Source of the DNA: an uncultured Flavobacteriales bacterium
Lineage (GTDB): Bacteria > Bacteroidota > Bacteroidia > Flavobacteriales > Crocinitomicaceae
Length of the DNA: 64,000 nt
Assembly (NCBI GenBank): GCA_946480085.1
Contig: CAMLHZ010000002.1
Span: 186,001-250,000 of the forward strand
Direction: 5' to 3'
Each line of letters starts with the position of its first letter. The first letter of the stretch is position 1. The translations under genes and the position numbers were made by a program. Under the pieces are notes generated by a model. It worked only from the letters and a program-made list of their open reading frames with translations. It was not told the DNA's origin and did no database searches. Below, piece after piece: positions 7,412 through 15,879 of this stretch.

Positions 7412-9688
7412 TTAGTTTTTAACCAATCGAATAGAAACGATTTGGTTGTTGTATTCTCCTGAAAGTAAATAAACACCTGTACTTTCTCCTTCTAATGAAA
7501 CGGAGAAGTTGTTTGTATCAACTGTCTGAACTTTTGTTTTTACAATTCTTCCGTTCAAGTCTTGAACCATTAAATTATTGAATTGAGCTAAATCAACTCC
7601 ATTGATAACGAATACTCCAGCACTTGGATTTGGTGAAACCGTAATGTTTACATTTGAAATGTCTTCAACACCTAAACACTGATCAACGTTAATGACGTCA
7701 GTTGCTGTATTATCACAACCATTTGCGTCTGCGTATGTGTAAGTAATTGTTGATGCACCTAATCCTGCCGTTGCCGGATCAAAGCTTCCTGCTGTAACAC
7801 CATTACCTGAATATGAACCGCCAGCTGGAGAACCACCAGAAAGTGTGATTGCATTATTGTAAACACATAATTCGTCTGTTGCAATTGCTAAAGTTACTGT
7901 TGGAAGTGGATTTACCGAAAACGACTCTGTATCCATGTTCATACATCCATTGGCATCTGTGTATTCATAAGTAATCGTTTGCGTTCCGCTAGATGGATCA
8001 AACATTCCACCTGTTACACCAGTTCCACTGTATGTTCCACCAGCTGGAGATCCACCTGTAAGTGTTACATCAGCTGCATCCATACAAACTGCAGTAAATG
8101 CATTCTGTGAAACTGTAGGCGCTGTATTTACAGTAATTGAAGTTGTAGCTGTGTTTGAACAACTGTTTCCATCTGTATAAGTATAGCTAACTGTTTGTGT
8201 TCCGGCTGCCGGATCAAAATCTGTTCCTGTAACACCTGTTCCGCTGTACGTTCCACCAGCCGGACTTCCACCAGTTAAAGTCAACATTCCGGAATTATCA
8301 CAAACAGCAGAAATAGCTGATTGTGTAACTGTTGGTGCCGCATTTACTGTAATTGAAGTTGTAGCGGTATTAGAACAGCTATTTCCATCAGTGTAAGTGT
8401 AAGTTACAGTTTGTGATCCTGACATTGGGTCAAAGTTGCCTCCCGAAACCCCTGTTCCGCTATATGTTCCACCTGCCGGACTTCCGCCAGTTAAAGCCAA
8501 CATTCCGGAATTATCACAAACTGCAGAAATTGCACTTTGACTTACCGTTGGAGCTGTATTTACCGTAATTGTATTCGTTGTAGAATGAGCACAACCGTAT
8601 GCATCTGTGTAATCGTAGGTAATGGATTGTGTTCCTGCCGAAGGATCGAACATTCCTGCTGAAACGCCCGTTCCGCTATATGTTCCGCCAGCAGGTGAAC
8701 CTTGAGTTAGTGTAACCGGGCTGTTGTTTGAACAAAGCGTTGGTAAACCGTTTAATGTTGTAGGGTTTGACGGACATACCACTGTAATTGAATAGGCAGT
8801 TGAACCGCTGCATCCACTTGCGTCACTTACAGTTGAAGTAAAGTTAAATGTTCCCGTTGCAGTTGGTGTTCCAGAAATTGTTCCGTTCGCTGCCAATGTC
8901 ATTCCCGGAGGAAGTGCACCAGCGGTAACCGCAAATGTTGGTGCGCCAAGAGCTCCAGTTTGAGTAAGGGTTGTTGAATACGCCGAACCTGCTGTTCCGC
9001 CGGTTAAAGCTCCACCAGGTGTCATAGTAAACGCCGGACAAGTATATGGTGTATAAACGAAATTATCGATTCCGATAAAATCAGAATTTGATCCAGTCGG
9101 TCCTCCACCTGTTACATAATAACGGAACGCAACTCGTCCTGAAGTTGGTGCCGGAAGACCGGAAATCGTAATTGTGTACTGTGTCCAAGCAGTTGGATAA
9201 CCACCTACGGCTTGACTTGCATTTATTTCCAACAACATAGTTGTGAAATCACCAATACCAGCTGCGCCAGTACCTACATTTGTACTTGCACCGTTTGTAC
9301 TCATACGCACCTGAAGACGATCAGGATAATCCGTTGGAGCAGGAATCGGTTTGCGCGTATAAAATGTAATTACATCTCCATTTTTAAAAGTTCTGTTCGG
9401 TGTAAGTAGCCATGAACTGATTGTATTGTTACCAGATACCATTTGAAAATTGGCAAAGATGTAAGAGTTTGTAGCTCCACTTTGAGCGTTAAAAACAGCT
9501 ACATCACCCTGTCCCCAAGTAGTTTGAAGACCAACTGGTGTTCCGTTCAACTGCTGAAACCAGCCATTTCCAGCCAAGGTTCCAACATTATCAAAACCTT
9601 CGCTAATTGCCTGTGCTGAAGATTTTGATGCAAATCCAAAGATCATAGAGCCACATAAAGCAGCTATACTTAAAATTCTTGTTTTCAT
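7412..9688 (-). CDS. Secreted repeat protein with T9SS type A sorting domain
   Basis: The 758-residue protein has a signal peptide (1-25). A choice-of-anchor-J-like domain follows at about 27-215 (SEGFDNVGTLAGNGWFQQL, then SSWLLTP and VTFYTRKP-type strands). A putative Ig domain lies at about 216-305 (ALPPGMTLAANGTISGTP). Five or so repeats of about 80 residues, each with GGSPAGGTYSGTGV and a TYTYTDGNSC-like strand, come next. The last 80 residues (VSPNPSAGVFVING to VSIRLVKN) are a type A T9SS C-terminal domain that would be cleaved on export, leaving the protein on the surface or released. Binding partners cannot be read from sequence. The coiled-coil gene 10 bp upstream is probably cotranscribed. 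Confidence 0.88.
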   Translation of the reverse strand: MKTRILSIAALCGSMIFGFASKSSAQAISEGFDNVGTLAGNGWFQQLNGTPVGLQTTWGQGDVAVFNAQSGATNSYIFANFQMVSGNNTISSWLLTPNRTFKNGDVITFYTRKPIPAPTDYPDRLQVRMSTNGASTNVGTGAAGIGDFTTMLLEINASQAVGGYPTAWTQYTITISGLPAPTSGRVAFRYYVTGGGPTGSNSDFIGIDNFVYTPYTCPAFTMTPGGALTGGTAGSAYSTTLTQTGALGAPTFAVTAGALPPGMTLAANGTISGTPTATGTFNFTSTVSDASGCSGSTAYSITVVCPSNPTTLNGLPTLCSNNSPVTLTQGSPAGGTYSGTGVSAGMFDPSAGTQSITYDYTDAYGCAHSTTNTITVNTAPTVSQSAISAVCDNSGMLALTGGSPAGGTYSGTGVSGGNFDPMSGSQTVTYTYTDGNSCSNTATTSITVNAAPTVTQSAISAVCDNSGMLTLTGGSPAGGTYSGTGVTGTDFDPAAGTQTVSYTYTDGNSCSNTATTSITVNTAPTVSQNAFTAVCMDAADVTLTGGSPAGGTYSGTGVTGGMFDPSSGTQTITYEYTDANGCMNMDTESFSVNPLPTVTLAIATDELCVYNNAITLSGGSPAGGSYSGNGVTAGSFDPATAGLGASTITYTYADANGCDNTATDVINVDQCLGVEDISNVNITVSPNPSAGVFVINGVDLAQFNNLMVQDLNGRIVKTKVQTVDTNNFSVSLEGESTGVYLLSGEYNNQIVSIRLVKN

Positions 9689-9698
9689 AAATAAGTGA

Positions 9699-10040
9699 TT
9701 AACGTTGTGAAGGTTTTGTTTCTACTAGAATAGTGTTGACACGCTCTAATTCTTCTCTTAATTCAGTTTGTTCAGTTGGATCAGTAGTAAGAGATAACTC
9801 ATTCGTTAGTAAAGTGCTGTACTCTCGTAAAAGCTGATTTTTCTCTTCCGTTAACTGTGCTAGTATTGCTCTTGATGCAGCTGCTACAAGTTGAGCTTCT
9901 TTTTCGTTAATCTTCGCCACTTGAGAATTCAGCGTAGGATTAGAAAATTCAGTGATTGGTTTTGTTGTGACCGTTTGACTTTGAGCGTTACTAAAAAGCG
10001 CCAATAGACAAACGGAACACAGTAGTAGTGTTCGTTTCAT
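9699..10040 (-). CDS. Secreted coiled-coil protein of unknown function
   Basis: The 113-residue product has a clear signal peptide (MKRTLLLCSVCLLALFSNAQ). A mostly helical mature part follows, rich in Glu, Leu and Thr, with heptad-like stretches (KINEKEAQLVAAASRAILAQ and REELERVNTILVE). I do not recognise a family. It precedes the T9SS cargo gene by 10 bp and probably shares its promoter. The upstream region holds a good operator-like palindrome. Confidence 0.65.
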   Translation of the reverse strand: MKRTLLLCSVCLLALFSNAQSQTVTTKPITEFSNPTLNSQVAKINEKEAQLVAAASRAILAQLTEEKNQLLREYSTLLTNELSLTTDPTEQTELREELERVNTILVETKPSQR

Positions 10041-10068
10041 AGTAATAGGTATAATTTTATAATTACCC

Positions 10069-10119
10069 CAAATTTACTAAACTGCTGATAGCTAAATATT
10101 TAGTAAACAAGTTTACTAA
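10069..10119 (-). promoter_or_regulatory. Promoter -7 element with an operator-like palindrome
   Basis: Reading the minus strand, 10076-10069 is TAAATTTG, a perfect match to the Bacteroidota -7 element TAnnTTTG. No good -33 element sits at the normal distance. Instead TTAGTAAAC and GTTTACTAA (10100-10108 and 10111-10119) form a 9-bp-armed palindrome, and a third copy of the half-site (TTTACTAAAC, 10073-10082) overlaps the -7 element. The pattern suggests a regulator-dependent promoter for the gene pair ending at 7412. No regulator is identified. Confidence 0.45.
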
Positions 10120-10160
10120 GAAAGAGATGAACGTTCTATTTGGCTCATCGAAAGTTAATC

Positions 10161-11477
10161 CTATTTCGTCGAAAATTTACCGTACAAGTCGTAATGGTCT
10201 GCAGAAGTGATCTCAACCATTGCGAAATCGCCTATACTAACGTAACCTTCACTCTTTTTTACCAAAACTTCATTGTCCACTTCAGGTGAATCAAATTCTG
10301 TTCTTCCGATGAAATATTCTCCTTCAATACGGTCGAAAAGAACTTTGAAGGTTTTTCCAACTTTCTCTTGATTCAGGTCATAACTGATTCCCGACTGTAA
10401 TTCCATAATGGCATCAGCGCGTTCACGTTTTACTTCATCCGGAACATCATCGGTAAGTGAATAAGCGTGCGTATTCTCCTCATGCGAGTAAGTGAAAATT
10501 CCTAATCTGTCGAAACGCATACGTTCAACGAAATCATACATTTCCTGGAAATCTTCTTCTGTTTCACCCGGATATCCGGCAATTAAAGTGGTTCTGATTG
10601 CAATTCCGGGAACTTTCTCACGAATGGTATTTACCAAAGCTTCGGTTTTCTCTCGTGTAATTCCACGACGCATTGATTGTAAAATCTTTGTTGAACCGTG
10701 TTGTAATGGCATGTCTAAGTACAAACAAACATTTGGATGTTTCACCATCGCGTCCAATACATCCATTGGGAAACCAGCAGGGAAAGCATAATGTAAACGA
10801 ATCCATTCGATTCCTTCAACTGCTGCAAGTTGATCCAATAATTCTGCAAGATTTCTCTTTTTGTAAATATCTAAACCGTAGTATGTCAAATCCTGAGCGA
10901 TCAATAAAATCTCTTTCACTCCTTGAGCAGCCAAACTTTTTGCTGATTTTACCAACTGATCCATTGGAGTTGAAACATGTTTCCCGCGCATCAACGGGAT
11001 AGCACAGAAAGAACACGGTCGGTCACAACCTTCAGCTATTTTGAAATAAGCATAGTGAGATGGAGTAGTTAATAAACGCTCTCCAACCAATTCGTGCTTA
11101 TAATCGGCTTTTAATGTTTTTAATAAACGAGGTAATTCTCTTGTTCCGAAGAACGCATCTACTTCTGGAATTTCCTGCTCTAAATCTTCTTTATAGCGTT
11201 GCGCTAAACATCCGGTAACGTAAACTTTGTCTACCAATCCTTCTTTTTTAGCATCCGCATAACGTAAAATGGTTTCGATCGATTCCTGTTTTGCATTGTC
11301 GATAAATCCACAAGTGTTAATGATCACAATTTCTGAATCGTCTTGCTGCGCTTCATGTTCAACTTCAAACTTGTTTGCTTTCAATTGTGCCATCATTACT
11401 TCCGAGTCGAAAGTATTCTTAGCACAACCAAGTGTAACTACATTGACTTTGTTTTTACGCAACGTTTTTGTCTTCAT
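10161..11477 (-). CDS. rimO: Ribosomal protein S12 methylthiotransferase RimO
   Basis: A radical-SAM enzyme that adds a methylthio group to the beta carbon of an Asp in ribosomal protein uS12. The 438-residue sequence has the N-terminal MTTase domain with cluster cysteines in VTLGCAKNTFDSEV, NTCGFI and VTGCLAQRY. The radical-SAM motif is CDRPCSFCAIP (CxxxCxxC), and a C-terminal TRAM domain is present (about 375-438). It appears to be monocistronic. A perfect -7 element (minus-strand TAACTTTG, 11525-11518) lies about 40 bp upstream, without a clear -33 element. Confidence 0.95.
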   Translation of the reverse strand: MKTKTLRKNKVNVVTLGCAKNTFDSEVMMAQLKANKFEVEHEAQQDDSEIVIINTCGFIDNAKQESIETILRYADAKKEGLVDKVYVTGCLAQRYKEDLEQEIPEVDAFFGTRELPRLLKTLKADYKHELVGERLLTTPSHYAYFKIAEGCDRPCSFCAIPLMRGKHVSTPMDQLVKSAKSLAAQGVKEILLIAQDLTYYGLDIYKKRNLAELLDQLAAVEGIEWIRLHYAFPAGFPMDVLDAMVKHPNVCLYLDMPLQHGSTKILQSMRRGITREKTEALVNTIREKVPGIAIRTTLIAGYPGETEEDFQEMYDFVERMRFDRLGIFTYSHEENTHAYSLTDDVPDEVKRERADAIMELQSGISYDLNQEKVGKTFKVLFDRIEGEYFIGRTEFDSPEVDNEVLVKKSEGYVSIGDFAMVEITSADHYDLYGKFSTK

Positions 11478-11574
11478 TCAGAGAAATTGAGAGCCTTTCT
11501 TTATTGTCAAGCGGGTGCAAAGTTACGGCTTTTCTTTTTTACTTTCTGATAGAAATTTTCGGAACAATAATTGG

Positions 11575-11606
11575 TTGCTGCGATAACGAATCAAACAGTA
11601 TATTTG
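11575..11606 (+). promoter_or_regulatory. Probable promoter of the lipoprotein gene
   Basis: TTG at 11575-11577, a 21-bp spacer and TATATTTG at 11599-11606 fit the Bacteroidota TTG / TAnnTTTG promoter. The lipoprotein ATG is 18 bp downstream of the -7 element. The spacing is slightly longer than the usual 19. Confidence 0.5.
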
Positions 11607-11623
11607 TTTGTAAACGAAAGAAT

Positions 11624-12091
11624 ATGAAATCGATATTGGGAATGTCAGGAATAGCAATTTTATTTGCCTGTGGAACGACTAAAATTAAGGGTGATGGAGA
11701 AGGTCAGATAATTGAATCGAAGAAACCAGAAAAAGAGGTTAAAGCGGTGATTGGTTATTCGTTTGTTCCCAAAGATTCGGTACAAAACACTGCTATCGAT
11801 ACAGCCTTTATTACAGGAAACACTTTGACATTGAACGTGCATTACGGTGGAGGATGTGAAGAACATTTTTTCGCGTTAGAAGGAAGCGCTTCGATCAGCA
11901 AATCATTGCCTCCAATCCGAAACATTCGTTTGAGTCATAAATCGAAACAGGATGTTTGTAAAGCGATTGTATATAAAACCCTGCGTTACGATATTTCTGA
12001 GTTCGCTTACCAAAAAGAAGCAGGAAGTGAAATTTTTCTAACGTTGGAAGGTTATAACGAACGATTGAAATACACTTACATTGTAAAATAA
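11624..12091 (+). CDS. Small lipoprotein of unknown function
   Basis: From the ATG at 11624 the product is 155 residues with a lipoprotein signal (MKSILGMSGIAILFAC, predicted lipidation at Cys16). The mature part has a strand-rich pattern, with LTLNVHYGGGCEEHFFALEG and KQDVCKAIVYKTLRYDISE. The Cys pair could form a disulphide. The frame is open for 52 more codons upstream (to 11468), but that stretch overlaps rimO and would bury the lipoprotein signal, so I rejected the longer form. Confidence 0.75.
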   Translation: MKSILGMSGIAILFACGTTKIKGDGEGQIIESKKPEKEVKAVIGYSFVPKDSVQNTAIDTAFITGNTLTLNVHYGGGCEEHFFALEGSASISKSLPPIRNIRLSHKSKQDVCKAIVYKTLRYDISEFAYQKEAGSEIFLTLEGYNERLKYTYIVK

Positions 12092-12175
12092 TTTTGAAGA
12101 AGCATGTCAGTTCGAGTAACTCTGATGAAGTGTAAACTGAAATCAGAGTTGTATCGAGAACAAATGCTTAAAAAC

Positions 12176-12202
12176 AAAAAGGCTATCGTTTGATAGCCTT
12201 TT
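12176..12202. terminator. Bidirectional terminator between lipoprotein gene and lgt
   Basis: AAAAGGCTATC pairs with GATAGCCTTTT around a 4-nt GTTT loop, with A/T runs on both sides. It serves the plus-strand lipoprotein gene and the minus-strand lgt gene. A second inverted repeat (AACTCTGAT / ATCAGAGTT, 12117-12149) lies just before it. Confidence 0.85.
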
Positions 12203-12205
12203 CTC

Positions 12206-13090
12206 TTATATTTTTTCCGGATCGTAAATCGATTCTTTCGGATTTTTGTTGGATCTCCACAAGAGATAGAAACCAAGTAAAACAAACGGAATACTTAGCA
12301 TTTGTCCCATGTTAATTGGTAATGAGCCATCTGTTACCGCCTGACCTTCTTTGATGAACTCCAAAGCGAAACGGGCACCAAACAACAAAATCAGGAAATA
12401 GGAGAATACTTTTCCTTCAATTTTATAGTATGAACGTTTCCAGTAAAGACGAAATAGAATGACAAAAATGATAAAGTAGGCAATTGCTTCGTATAGTTGA
12501 GCAGGATGGCGCGCCGGAATATCAGCCCAGTCACAAGTTTCAAAGTGGCAATCTTCTCTCATGAACTGGAACGCCCAGGGAACATCGGTTTCGTAACCAA
12601 CAATTTCTCCATTTACTAGATTTGCCAGTCGAATAAAAGTTCCTGTAATTGCAATTGGCGCCGCTATTCGGTCTAAGATCCATAGATAAGATTGCTTGGA
12701 AACTTGTTTTGAGTATAACCAAAGCGCAAATAGAAGCATAAATGCCCCACCGTGACTTGCTAATCCACCTTCCCAAATTTTTAGAATCTCAATTGGATGA
12801 TCAAAATATCCCAATTGCGTTTGACCCAATTCATTTTTTGTATCCCAGTAAGGCCCGTAGAATAACACATGTCCTAAGCGTGCGCCAATAATAGTTGCAG
12901 GAACTACGTAAAGTAACAGCCGATCTAGTTTATCGTCAGGAACAAGTTCATTTCGGAACATTTTACGAATAACGAAGTATCCGATGATCATTCCGGTAAT
13001 AAACAATACTCCGTAGTAATTCGGAGTTGCATAACCATCGATAATTTCAGGATTGACGTCCCACTTTATTGCTGCTAACACACTATTCAA
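12206..13090 (-). CDS. lgt: Prolipoprotein diacylglyceryl transferase Lgt
   Basis: This inner-membrane enzyme moves diacylglycerol from phosphatidylglycerol to the lipobox Cys of prolipoproteins. The 294-residue protein has about seven membrane segments. It carries the family motifs TPNYYGVLF, IGARLGHVLFYGPYWD (essential Arg), WEGGLASHGGAF (with the HGG) and NLVNGEIVG. The start is non-ATG: TTG at 13090 or GTG at 13083. It follows trhO by 15 bp on the same strand, so both use the promoter at 14188-14218. Several lipoproteins in this window are its likely substrates. Confidence 0.94.
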   Translation of the reverse strand: MNSVLAAIKWDVNPEIIDGYATPNYYGVLFITGMIIGYFVIRKMFRNELVPDDKLDRLLLYVVPATIIGARLGHVLFYGPYWDTKNELGQTQLGYFDHPIEILKIWEGGLASHGGAFMLLFALWLYSKQVSKQSYLWILDRIAAPIAITGTFIRLANLVNGEIVGYETDVPWAFQFMREDCHFETCDWADIPARHPAQLYEAIAYFIIFVILFRLYWKRSYYKIEGKVFSYFLILLFGARFALEFIKEGQAVTDGSLPINMGQMLSIPFVLLGFYLLWRSNKNPKESIYDPEKI

Positions 13091-13105
13091 TTTTGGAAAG
13101 GAAAA

Positions 13106-14158
13106 TTAATCATTTTCTTTAGGTTCGCGCGTTTTTAAATGCGCAGCTCTTCCTTTTTTGAAGATCACATTGCTATACAGTTTTCCTTTTCGAAGTGCTT
13201 TTTGCTCTTCAACAGGGAGTTGCGAAATTTCTGAACATTCGTTGCTGCAACAATTGTGAAACTCCGTTTTACATTCTTCGCACTGTATAAACAGCAAGTG
13301 ACAAGCTTCGTTAGCGCAGTTGGTGTGATTATCCGCTGGACTTCCACATTGGTGACATTTAGCAATCACATCATCACTAATTCGTTCACCTCGTCGCTCA
13401 TCAAAAACGAAATTCTTCCCAATAAATTTATTGTCGATTCCTTCTGCTTTGCAGTCGTTGGCGTATTTGATAATTCCACCTTCTAACTGATGAACATTTG
13501 TAAATCCTCTGTGTTTGAAGTATGCAGAAGCTTTTTCACAACGAATTCCACCAGTACAATACATTACAATGTTTTTGTCTTCGTTGCCTTTCAGGTATTC
13601 TTCCTCAATATGTGGTAAAGAGTCGCGGAAAGTGTCAACATCTGGTAAAATAGCGCCTTTGAAATGTCCAACCTCACTTTCATAATGATTTCTAAAATCG
13701 ATCAGAATGGTATCTTCTTTCGCTGTAAGTTCGTTGAACTCTTTTGCGGAAAGGTGTTTCCCGATATCAGATGGATCAAAGGTTTCATCGTCTAAACCAT
13801 CTGCAACAATTTTATTGCGAACTTTTACTTTCAGCTTTAGAAACGGAAATTCAGCACCTTCTTCCTCAACGGCAACATTTAATCGAACTTCATTTAAAAA
13901 ATCGATAGAATAAAGATCGTTTTTGAAATTGTTGAACTGGTCAGTAGGAACTGAAATTTGTGCGTTAATTCCTTCGGAAGCAACGTAAATTCGACCAACA
14001 ACTTTAAGTTGATCTAATAATTGATAGAGATAATCTCTGAAAAGTTGAGGATTGGCAATTTTCGCGTATTTGTAGAAAGAAATCGTTACAAATTCGTAAC
14101 CAGCTTCGCGCAATTTTTGCTCCAATTCCTCTTTGCTAAATGTATTCCACAGTTGCAT
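13106..14158 (-). CDS. trhO: tRNA uridine(34) hydroxylase TrhO, rhodanese family
   Basis: TrhO (YceA) performs oxygen-dependent 5-hydroxylation of U34 in tRNA. The 350-residue protein has an N-terminal alpha/beta domain (TISFYKYAKIANPQ). A central rhodanese domain (about 130-235) carries the active Cys in MYCTGGIRCEKASAYF. The C-terminal Cys-rich zinc-like region contains CHQCGSPADNHTNC, then CEECKTEFHNCC. Length and motifs are normal for the family. It is first in an operon with lgt and has a consensus promoter. Confidence 0.92.
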   Translation of the reverse strand: MQLWNTFSKEELEQKLREAGYEFVTISFYKYAKIANPQLFRDYLYQLLDQLKVVGRIYVASEGINAQISVPTDQFNNFKNDLYSIDFLNEVRLNVAVEEEGAEFPFLKLKVKVRNKIVADGLDDETFDPSDIGKHLSAKEFNELTAKEDTILIDFRNHYESEVGHFKGAILPDVDTFRDSLPHIEEEYLKGNEDKNIVMYCTGGIRCEKASAYFKHRGFTNVHQLEGGIIKYANDCKAEGIDNKFIGKNFVFDERRGERISDDVIAKCHQCGSPADNHTNCANEACHLLFIQCEECKTEFHNCCSNECSEISQLPVEEQKALRKGKLYSNVIFKKGRAAHLKTREPKEND

Positions 14159-14187
14159 GCTATGTCTTTATTTAATTAAGAGTGGTG

Positions 14188-14218
14188 CAAAGATAGAGAG
14201 CAGAAGTTAAAAAGCAAA
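14188..14218 (-). promoter_or_regulatory. Consensus Bacteroidota promoter for trhO-lgt
   Basis: On the minus strand TTTG (14218-14215), a 19-bp spacer and TATCTTTG (14195-14188) match TTTG-N19-TAnnTTTG exactly. The trhO ATG begins 29 bp downstream of the -7 element. Confidence 0.75.
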
Positions 14219-14230
14219 AGTCAAAAGTCA

Positions 14231-14262
14231 AAAAAGCCAGAACGAAATTGTCCTGGCTCTTG
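14231..14262 (-). terminator. Terminator after the DoxX-like gene
   Basis: On the minus strand AGCCAGGAC pairs with GTTCTGGCT (one mismatch, 6-nt loop) and is followed by a run of six T. It begins 25 bp after the doxX-like stop codon. Confidence 0.75.
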
Positions 14263-14286
14263 CATTTTGACTCAAAAAGTCTGTTT

Positions 14287-14661
14287 TTATTTCTTACCCA
14301 TAATTCGAGTTGTTAACTCTGGGTATCTGATCAATGCTGTAATACCAACAATAATTGTAAATGGAATCGCAAATGAAAGGTCATTGTCATGCTCCAAATG
14401 CGTTGCAATCACTCCACCCATGTATCCACAGATCAACATGGTTCCGATAACACCAGTTCTTGGGATTAAGAATAAAAATGCACAAAGCACTTCTAAAATT
14501 CCAACTGCCAGAGGTTCGTTTCCTGTTAACCCCATTGTGCTAAACATTTCTTCTTTTCCCGGGAAATCCATCAATCCAAGTTTCGCAGTTGCGCTAAAAC
14601 ACAAAAATGCTGTGATTAAACTTGCCAATACCCATCCAATAATGTTTCTTGCTTTACTCAT
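14287..14661 (-). CDS. DoxX-like membrane protein
   Basis: The 124-residue protein has four hydrophobic segments in the DoxX arrangement. FSATAKLGLMDFPGKEEMF follows the first helix. LAVGILEVLCAFLFLIPRTG is the diagnostic second/third helix (the family has a conserved Glu here). GGVIATHLEHDND follows the third. DoxX-like proteins are linked to quinone or redox functions, but the role of this subgroup is not known. It is transcribed alone, between its own promoter and terminator. Confidence 0.82.
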   Translation of the reverse strand: MSKARNIIGWVLASLITAFLCFSATAKLGLMDFPGKEEMFSTMGLTGNEPLAVGILEVLCAFLFLIPRTGVIGTMLICGYMGGVIATHLEHDNDLSFAIPFTIIVGITALIRYPELTTRIMGKK

Positions 14662-14683
14662 AAAATTCGTTTTTAGTTGTAGA

Positions 14684-14714
14684 CAAATGTATATGAATTC
14701 AATTGAAGAATAAA
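14684..14714 (-). promoter_or_regulatory. Probable promoter of the DoxX-like gene
   Basis: Minus-strand TTTA (14714-14711, one mismatch to TTTG), a 19-bp spacer and TACATTTG (14691-14684, perfect -7) lie 22 bp upstream of the ATG. Confidence 0.55.
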
Positions 14715-14768
14715 AATTCTAAAAGTAACTTGGTGACAAAAAAGTAACCAGTTCAGAGGAAGGCCAAA

Positions 14769-14828
14769 AGCCAAAAGAGGAAAATTGTTCGAACAACTTT
14801 CCTCTTTCCTCTTGTATCTTTTGGCTTC
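14769..14828. terminator. Nested inverted repeat, probable terminator after the phosphatase-like gene
   Basis: An inner near-perfect palindrome at 14777-14804 (GAGGAAAATTGTTC on the left, GAACAACTTTCCTC on the right) lies inside an outer pair, AGCCAAAAGA and TCTTTTGGCT. The minus-strand gene ends at 14832, directly beside it. The repeat is built from short repeating words, like several others in this window. Confidence 0.65.
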
Positions 14829-14831
14829 TAT

Positions 14832-15788
14832 CTATTTGAAAATCTCAGTAAGGACTTTACCAGTTCCGGTAGGCATACAGAAGTGAAGCATTTCAGCAAT
14901 TGTTGCGGAAATGTCCAATTGTTCACCATAGTTTTTGATCACTACATCTTTCTTGAAATCAGGACCTAATCCTAAGAATGAAATATGTCTGCAACCTTCG
15001 CAGTTGTCTCCGTGATTTATAAAACCATTTTTATGTCCGTCCAAATGTCTACCATGATCATTGGTAATAATCAGCGTTGTTTTGTTTCTCAATTTTTCGC
15101 TTGACTGAATTGTTTTCCAAATTTGGTCAACATATCCATCAAGGTTTTTAATGCTCGTCAAATAATCTTCCCATTGGTTAGAATGTGCATATGTATCTGC
15201 AGCAAGGAAATTGACCAACATTAACTTTGGAGGATTTTCACCCGTGATTAAAGAAGTCACTTTCTTCAAGGTTCCAAGATCATTGGTGTATTCAGAACTA
15301 TTTCCGTTTGGACCACAATAAGTATACGGCATAAACTCGTTCCACCATTTTTTGTCTTTCGTATTTGCTAAAATCTCTAGTTTTCCCTTAGAACTCACAA
15401 TCCAGGCATTCGTTTTATCGACTCCAGTTCCCTTCAAATAATACTGAAACATCGATGGATTTTTAGGCAATTCACTTCCGTCATTGGCTATACTCTGATA
15501 GTTTCCTGTACAAATTGCTGTATGTCCCGCATTTGTGTAGGTTGGACCATTATTTCTGAAATCGTACAGTAAAACACCTTCGTGCATTAGCTCTTTTCCA
15601 AGATGTGGAATGTGCTGGTACGAAGTGTCACCATATGTCTCGGTAAATCTTGGACCATCCATGATGATCACGTAAACATATTCAGTTTCGTATTTTTTTT
15701 CTTCGGGAAGTTTGCTCTTTGTTTGAAGCGTGAAACCGTAGATTAGGAACGAAAATGTGCCAAGCAATGAAAGAAATAAAAGTTTCAT
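14832..15788 (-). CDS. Secreted alkaline-phosphatase-superfamily hydrolase
   Basis: The 318-residue protein has an N-terminal signal peptide or anchor (about 1-20). The core has the metal-binding Asp in VIIMDGPRFTETY and the nucleophile Thr region GPTYTNAGHTAICTG. Then come DTYAHSNQWEDY (Asp and His) and TNDHGRHLDGH (Asp-His), with a His of the second metal near FINHGDNC. All metal-site elements appear present, so it is probably active. The family includes phosphodiesterases, phosphatases and sulfatases and I cannot choose the substrate. It is short compared with PafA (541 residues) found in this window. Confidence 0.8.
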   Translation of the reverse strand: MKLLFLSLLGTFSFLIYGFTLQTKSKLPEEKKYETEYVYVIIMDGPRFTETYGDTSYQHIPHLGKELMHEGVLLYDFRNNGPTYTNAGHTAICTGNYQSIANDGSELPKNPSMFQYYLKGTGVDKTNAWIVSSKGKLEILANTKDKKWWNEFMPYTYCGPNGNSSEYTNDLGTLKKVTSLITGENPPKLMLVNFLAADTYAHSNQWEDYLTSIKNLDGYVDQIWKTIQSSEKLRNKTTLIITNDHGRHLDGHKNGFINHGDNCEGCRHISFLGLGPDFKKDVVIKNYGEQLDISATIAEMLHFCMPTGTGKVLTEIFK

Positions 15789-15879
15789 TAATTATGAGTT
15801 AAAGCGTAACGAAATTAGTTATTTTTAAGTTACTTAGTTTTATCTATCGTTCATACTGTTGTACTTACCCAATTCAAAC

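Noticed and set aside
7900..8700. Repeated segments of about 240 bp
   Set aside because: They are in-frame domain repeats of the T9SS cargo protein.
11468..11623. 52 extra N-terminal codons of the lipoprotein gene
   Set aside because: They overlap rimO and would hide a clear lipoprotein signal that starts at the ATG at 11624.
12117..12149. Inverted repeat AACTCTGAT / ATCAGAGTT as a second terminator
   Set aside because: It has no T run and a better terminator follows at 12176; it may be only a dispersed repeat.
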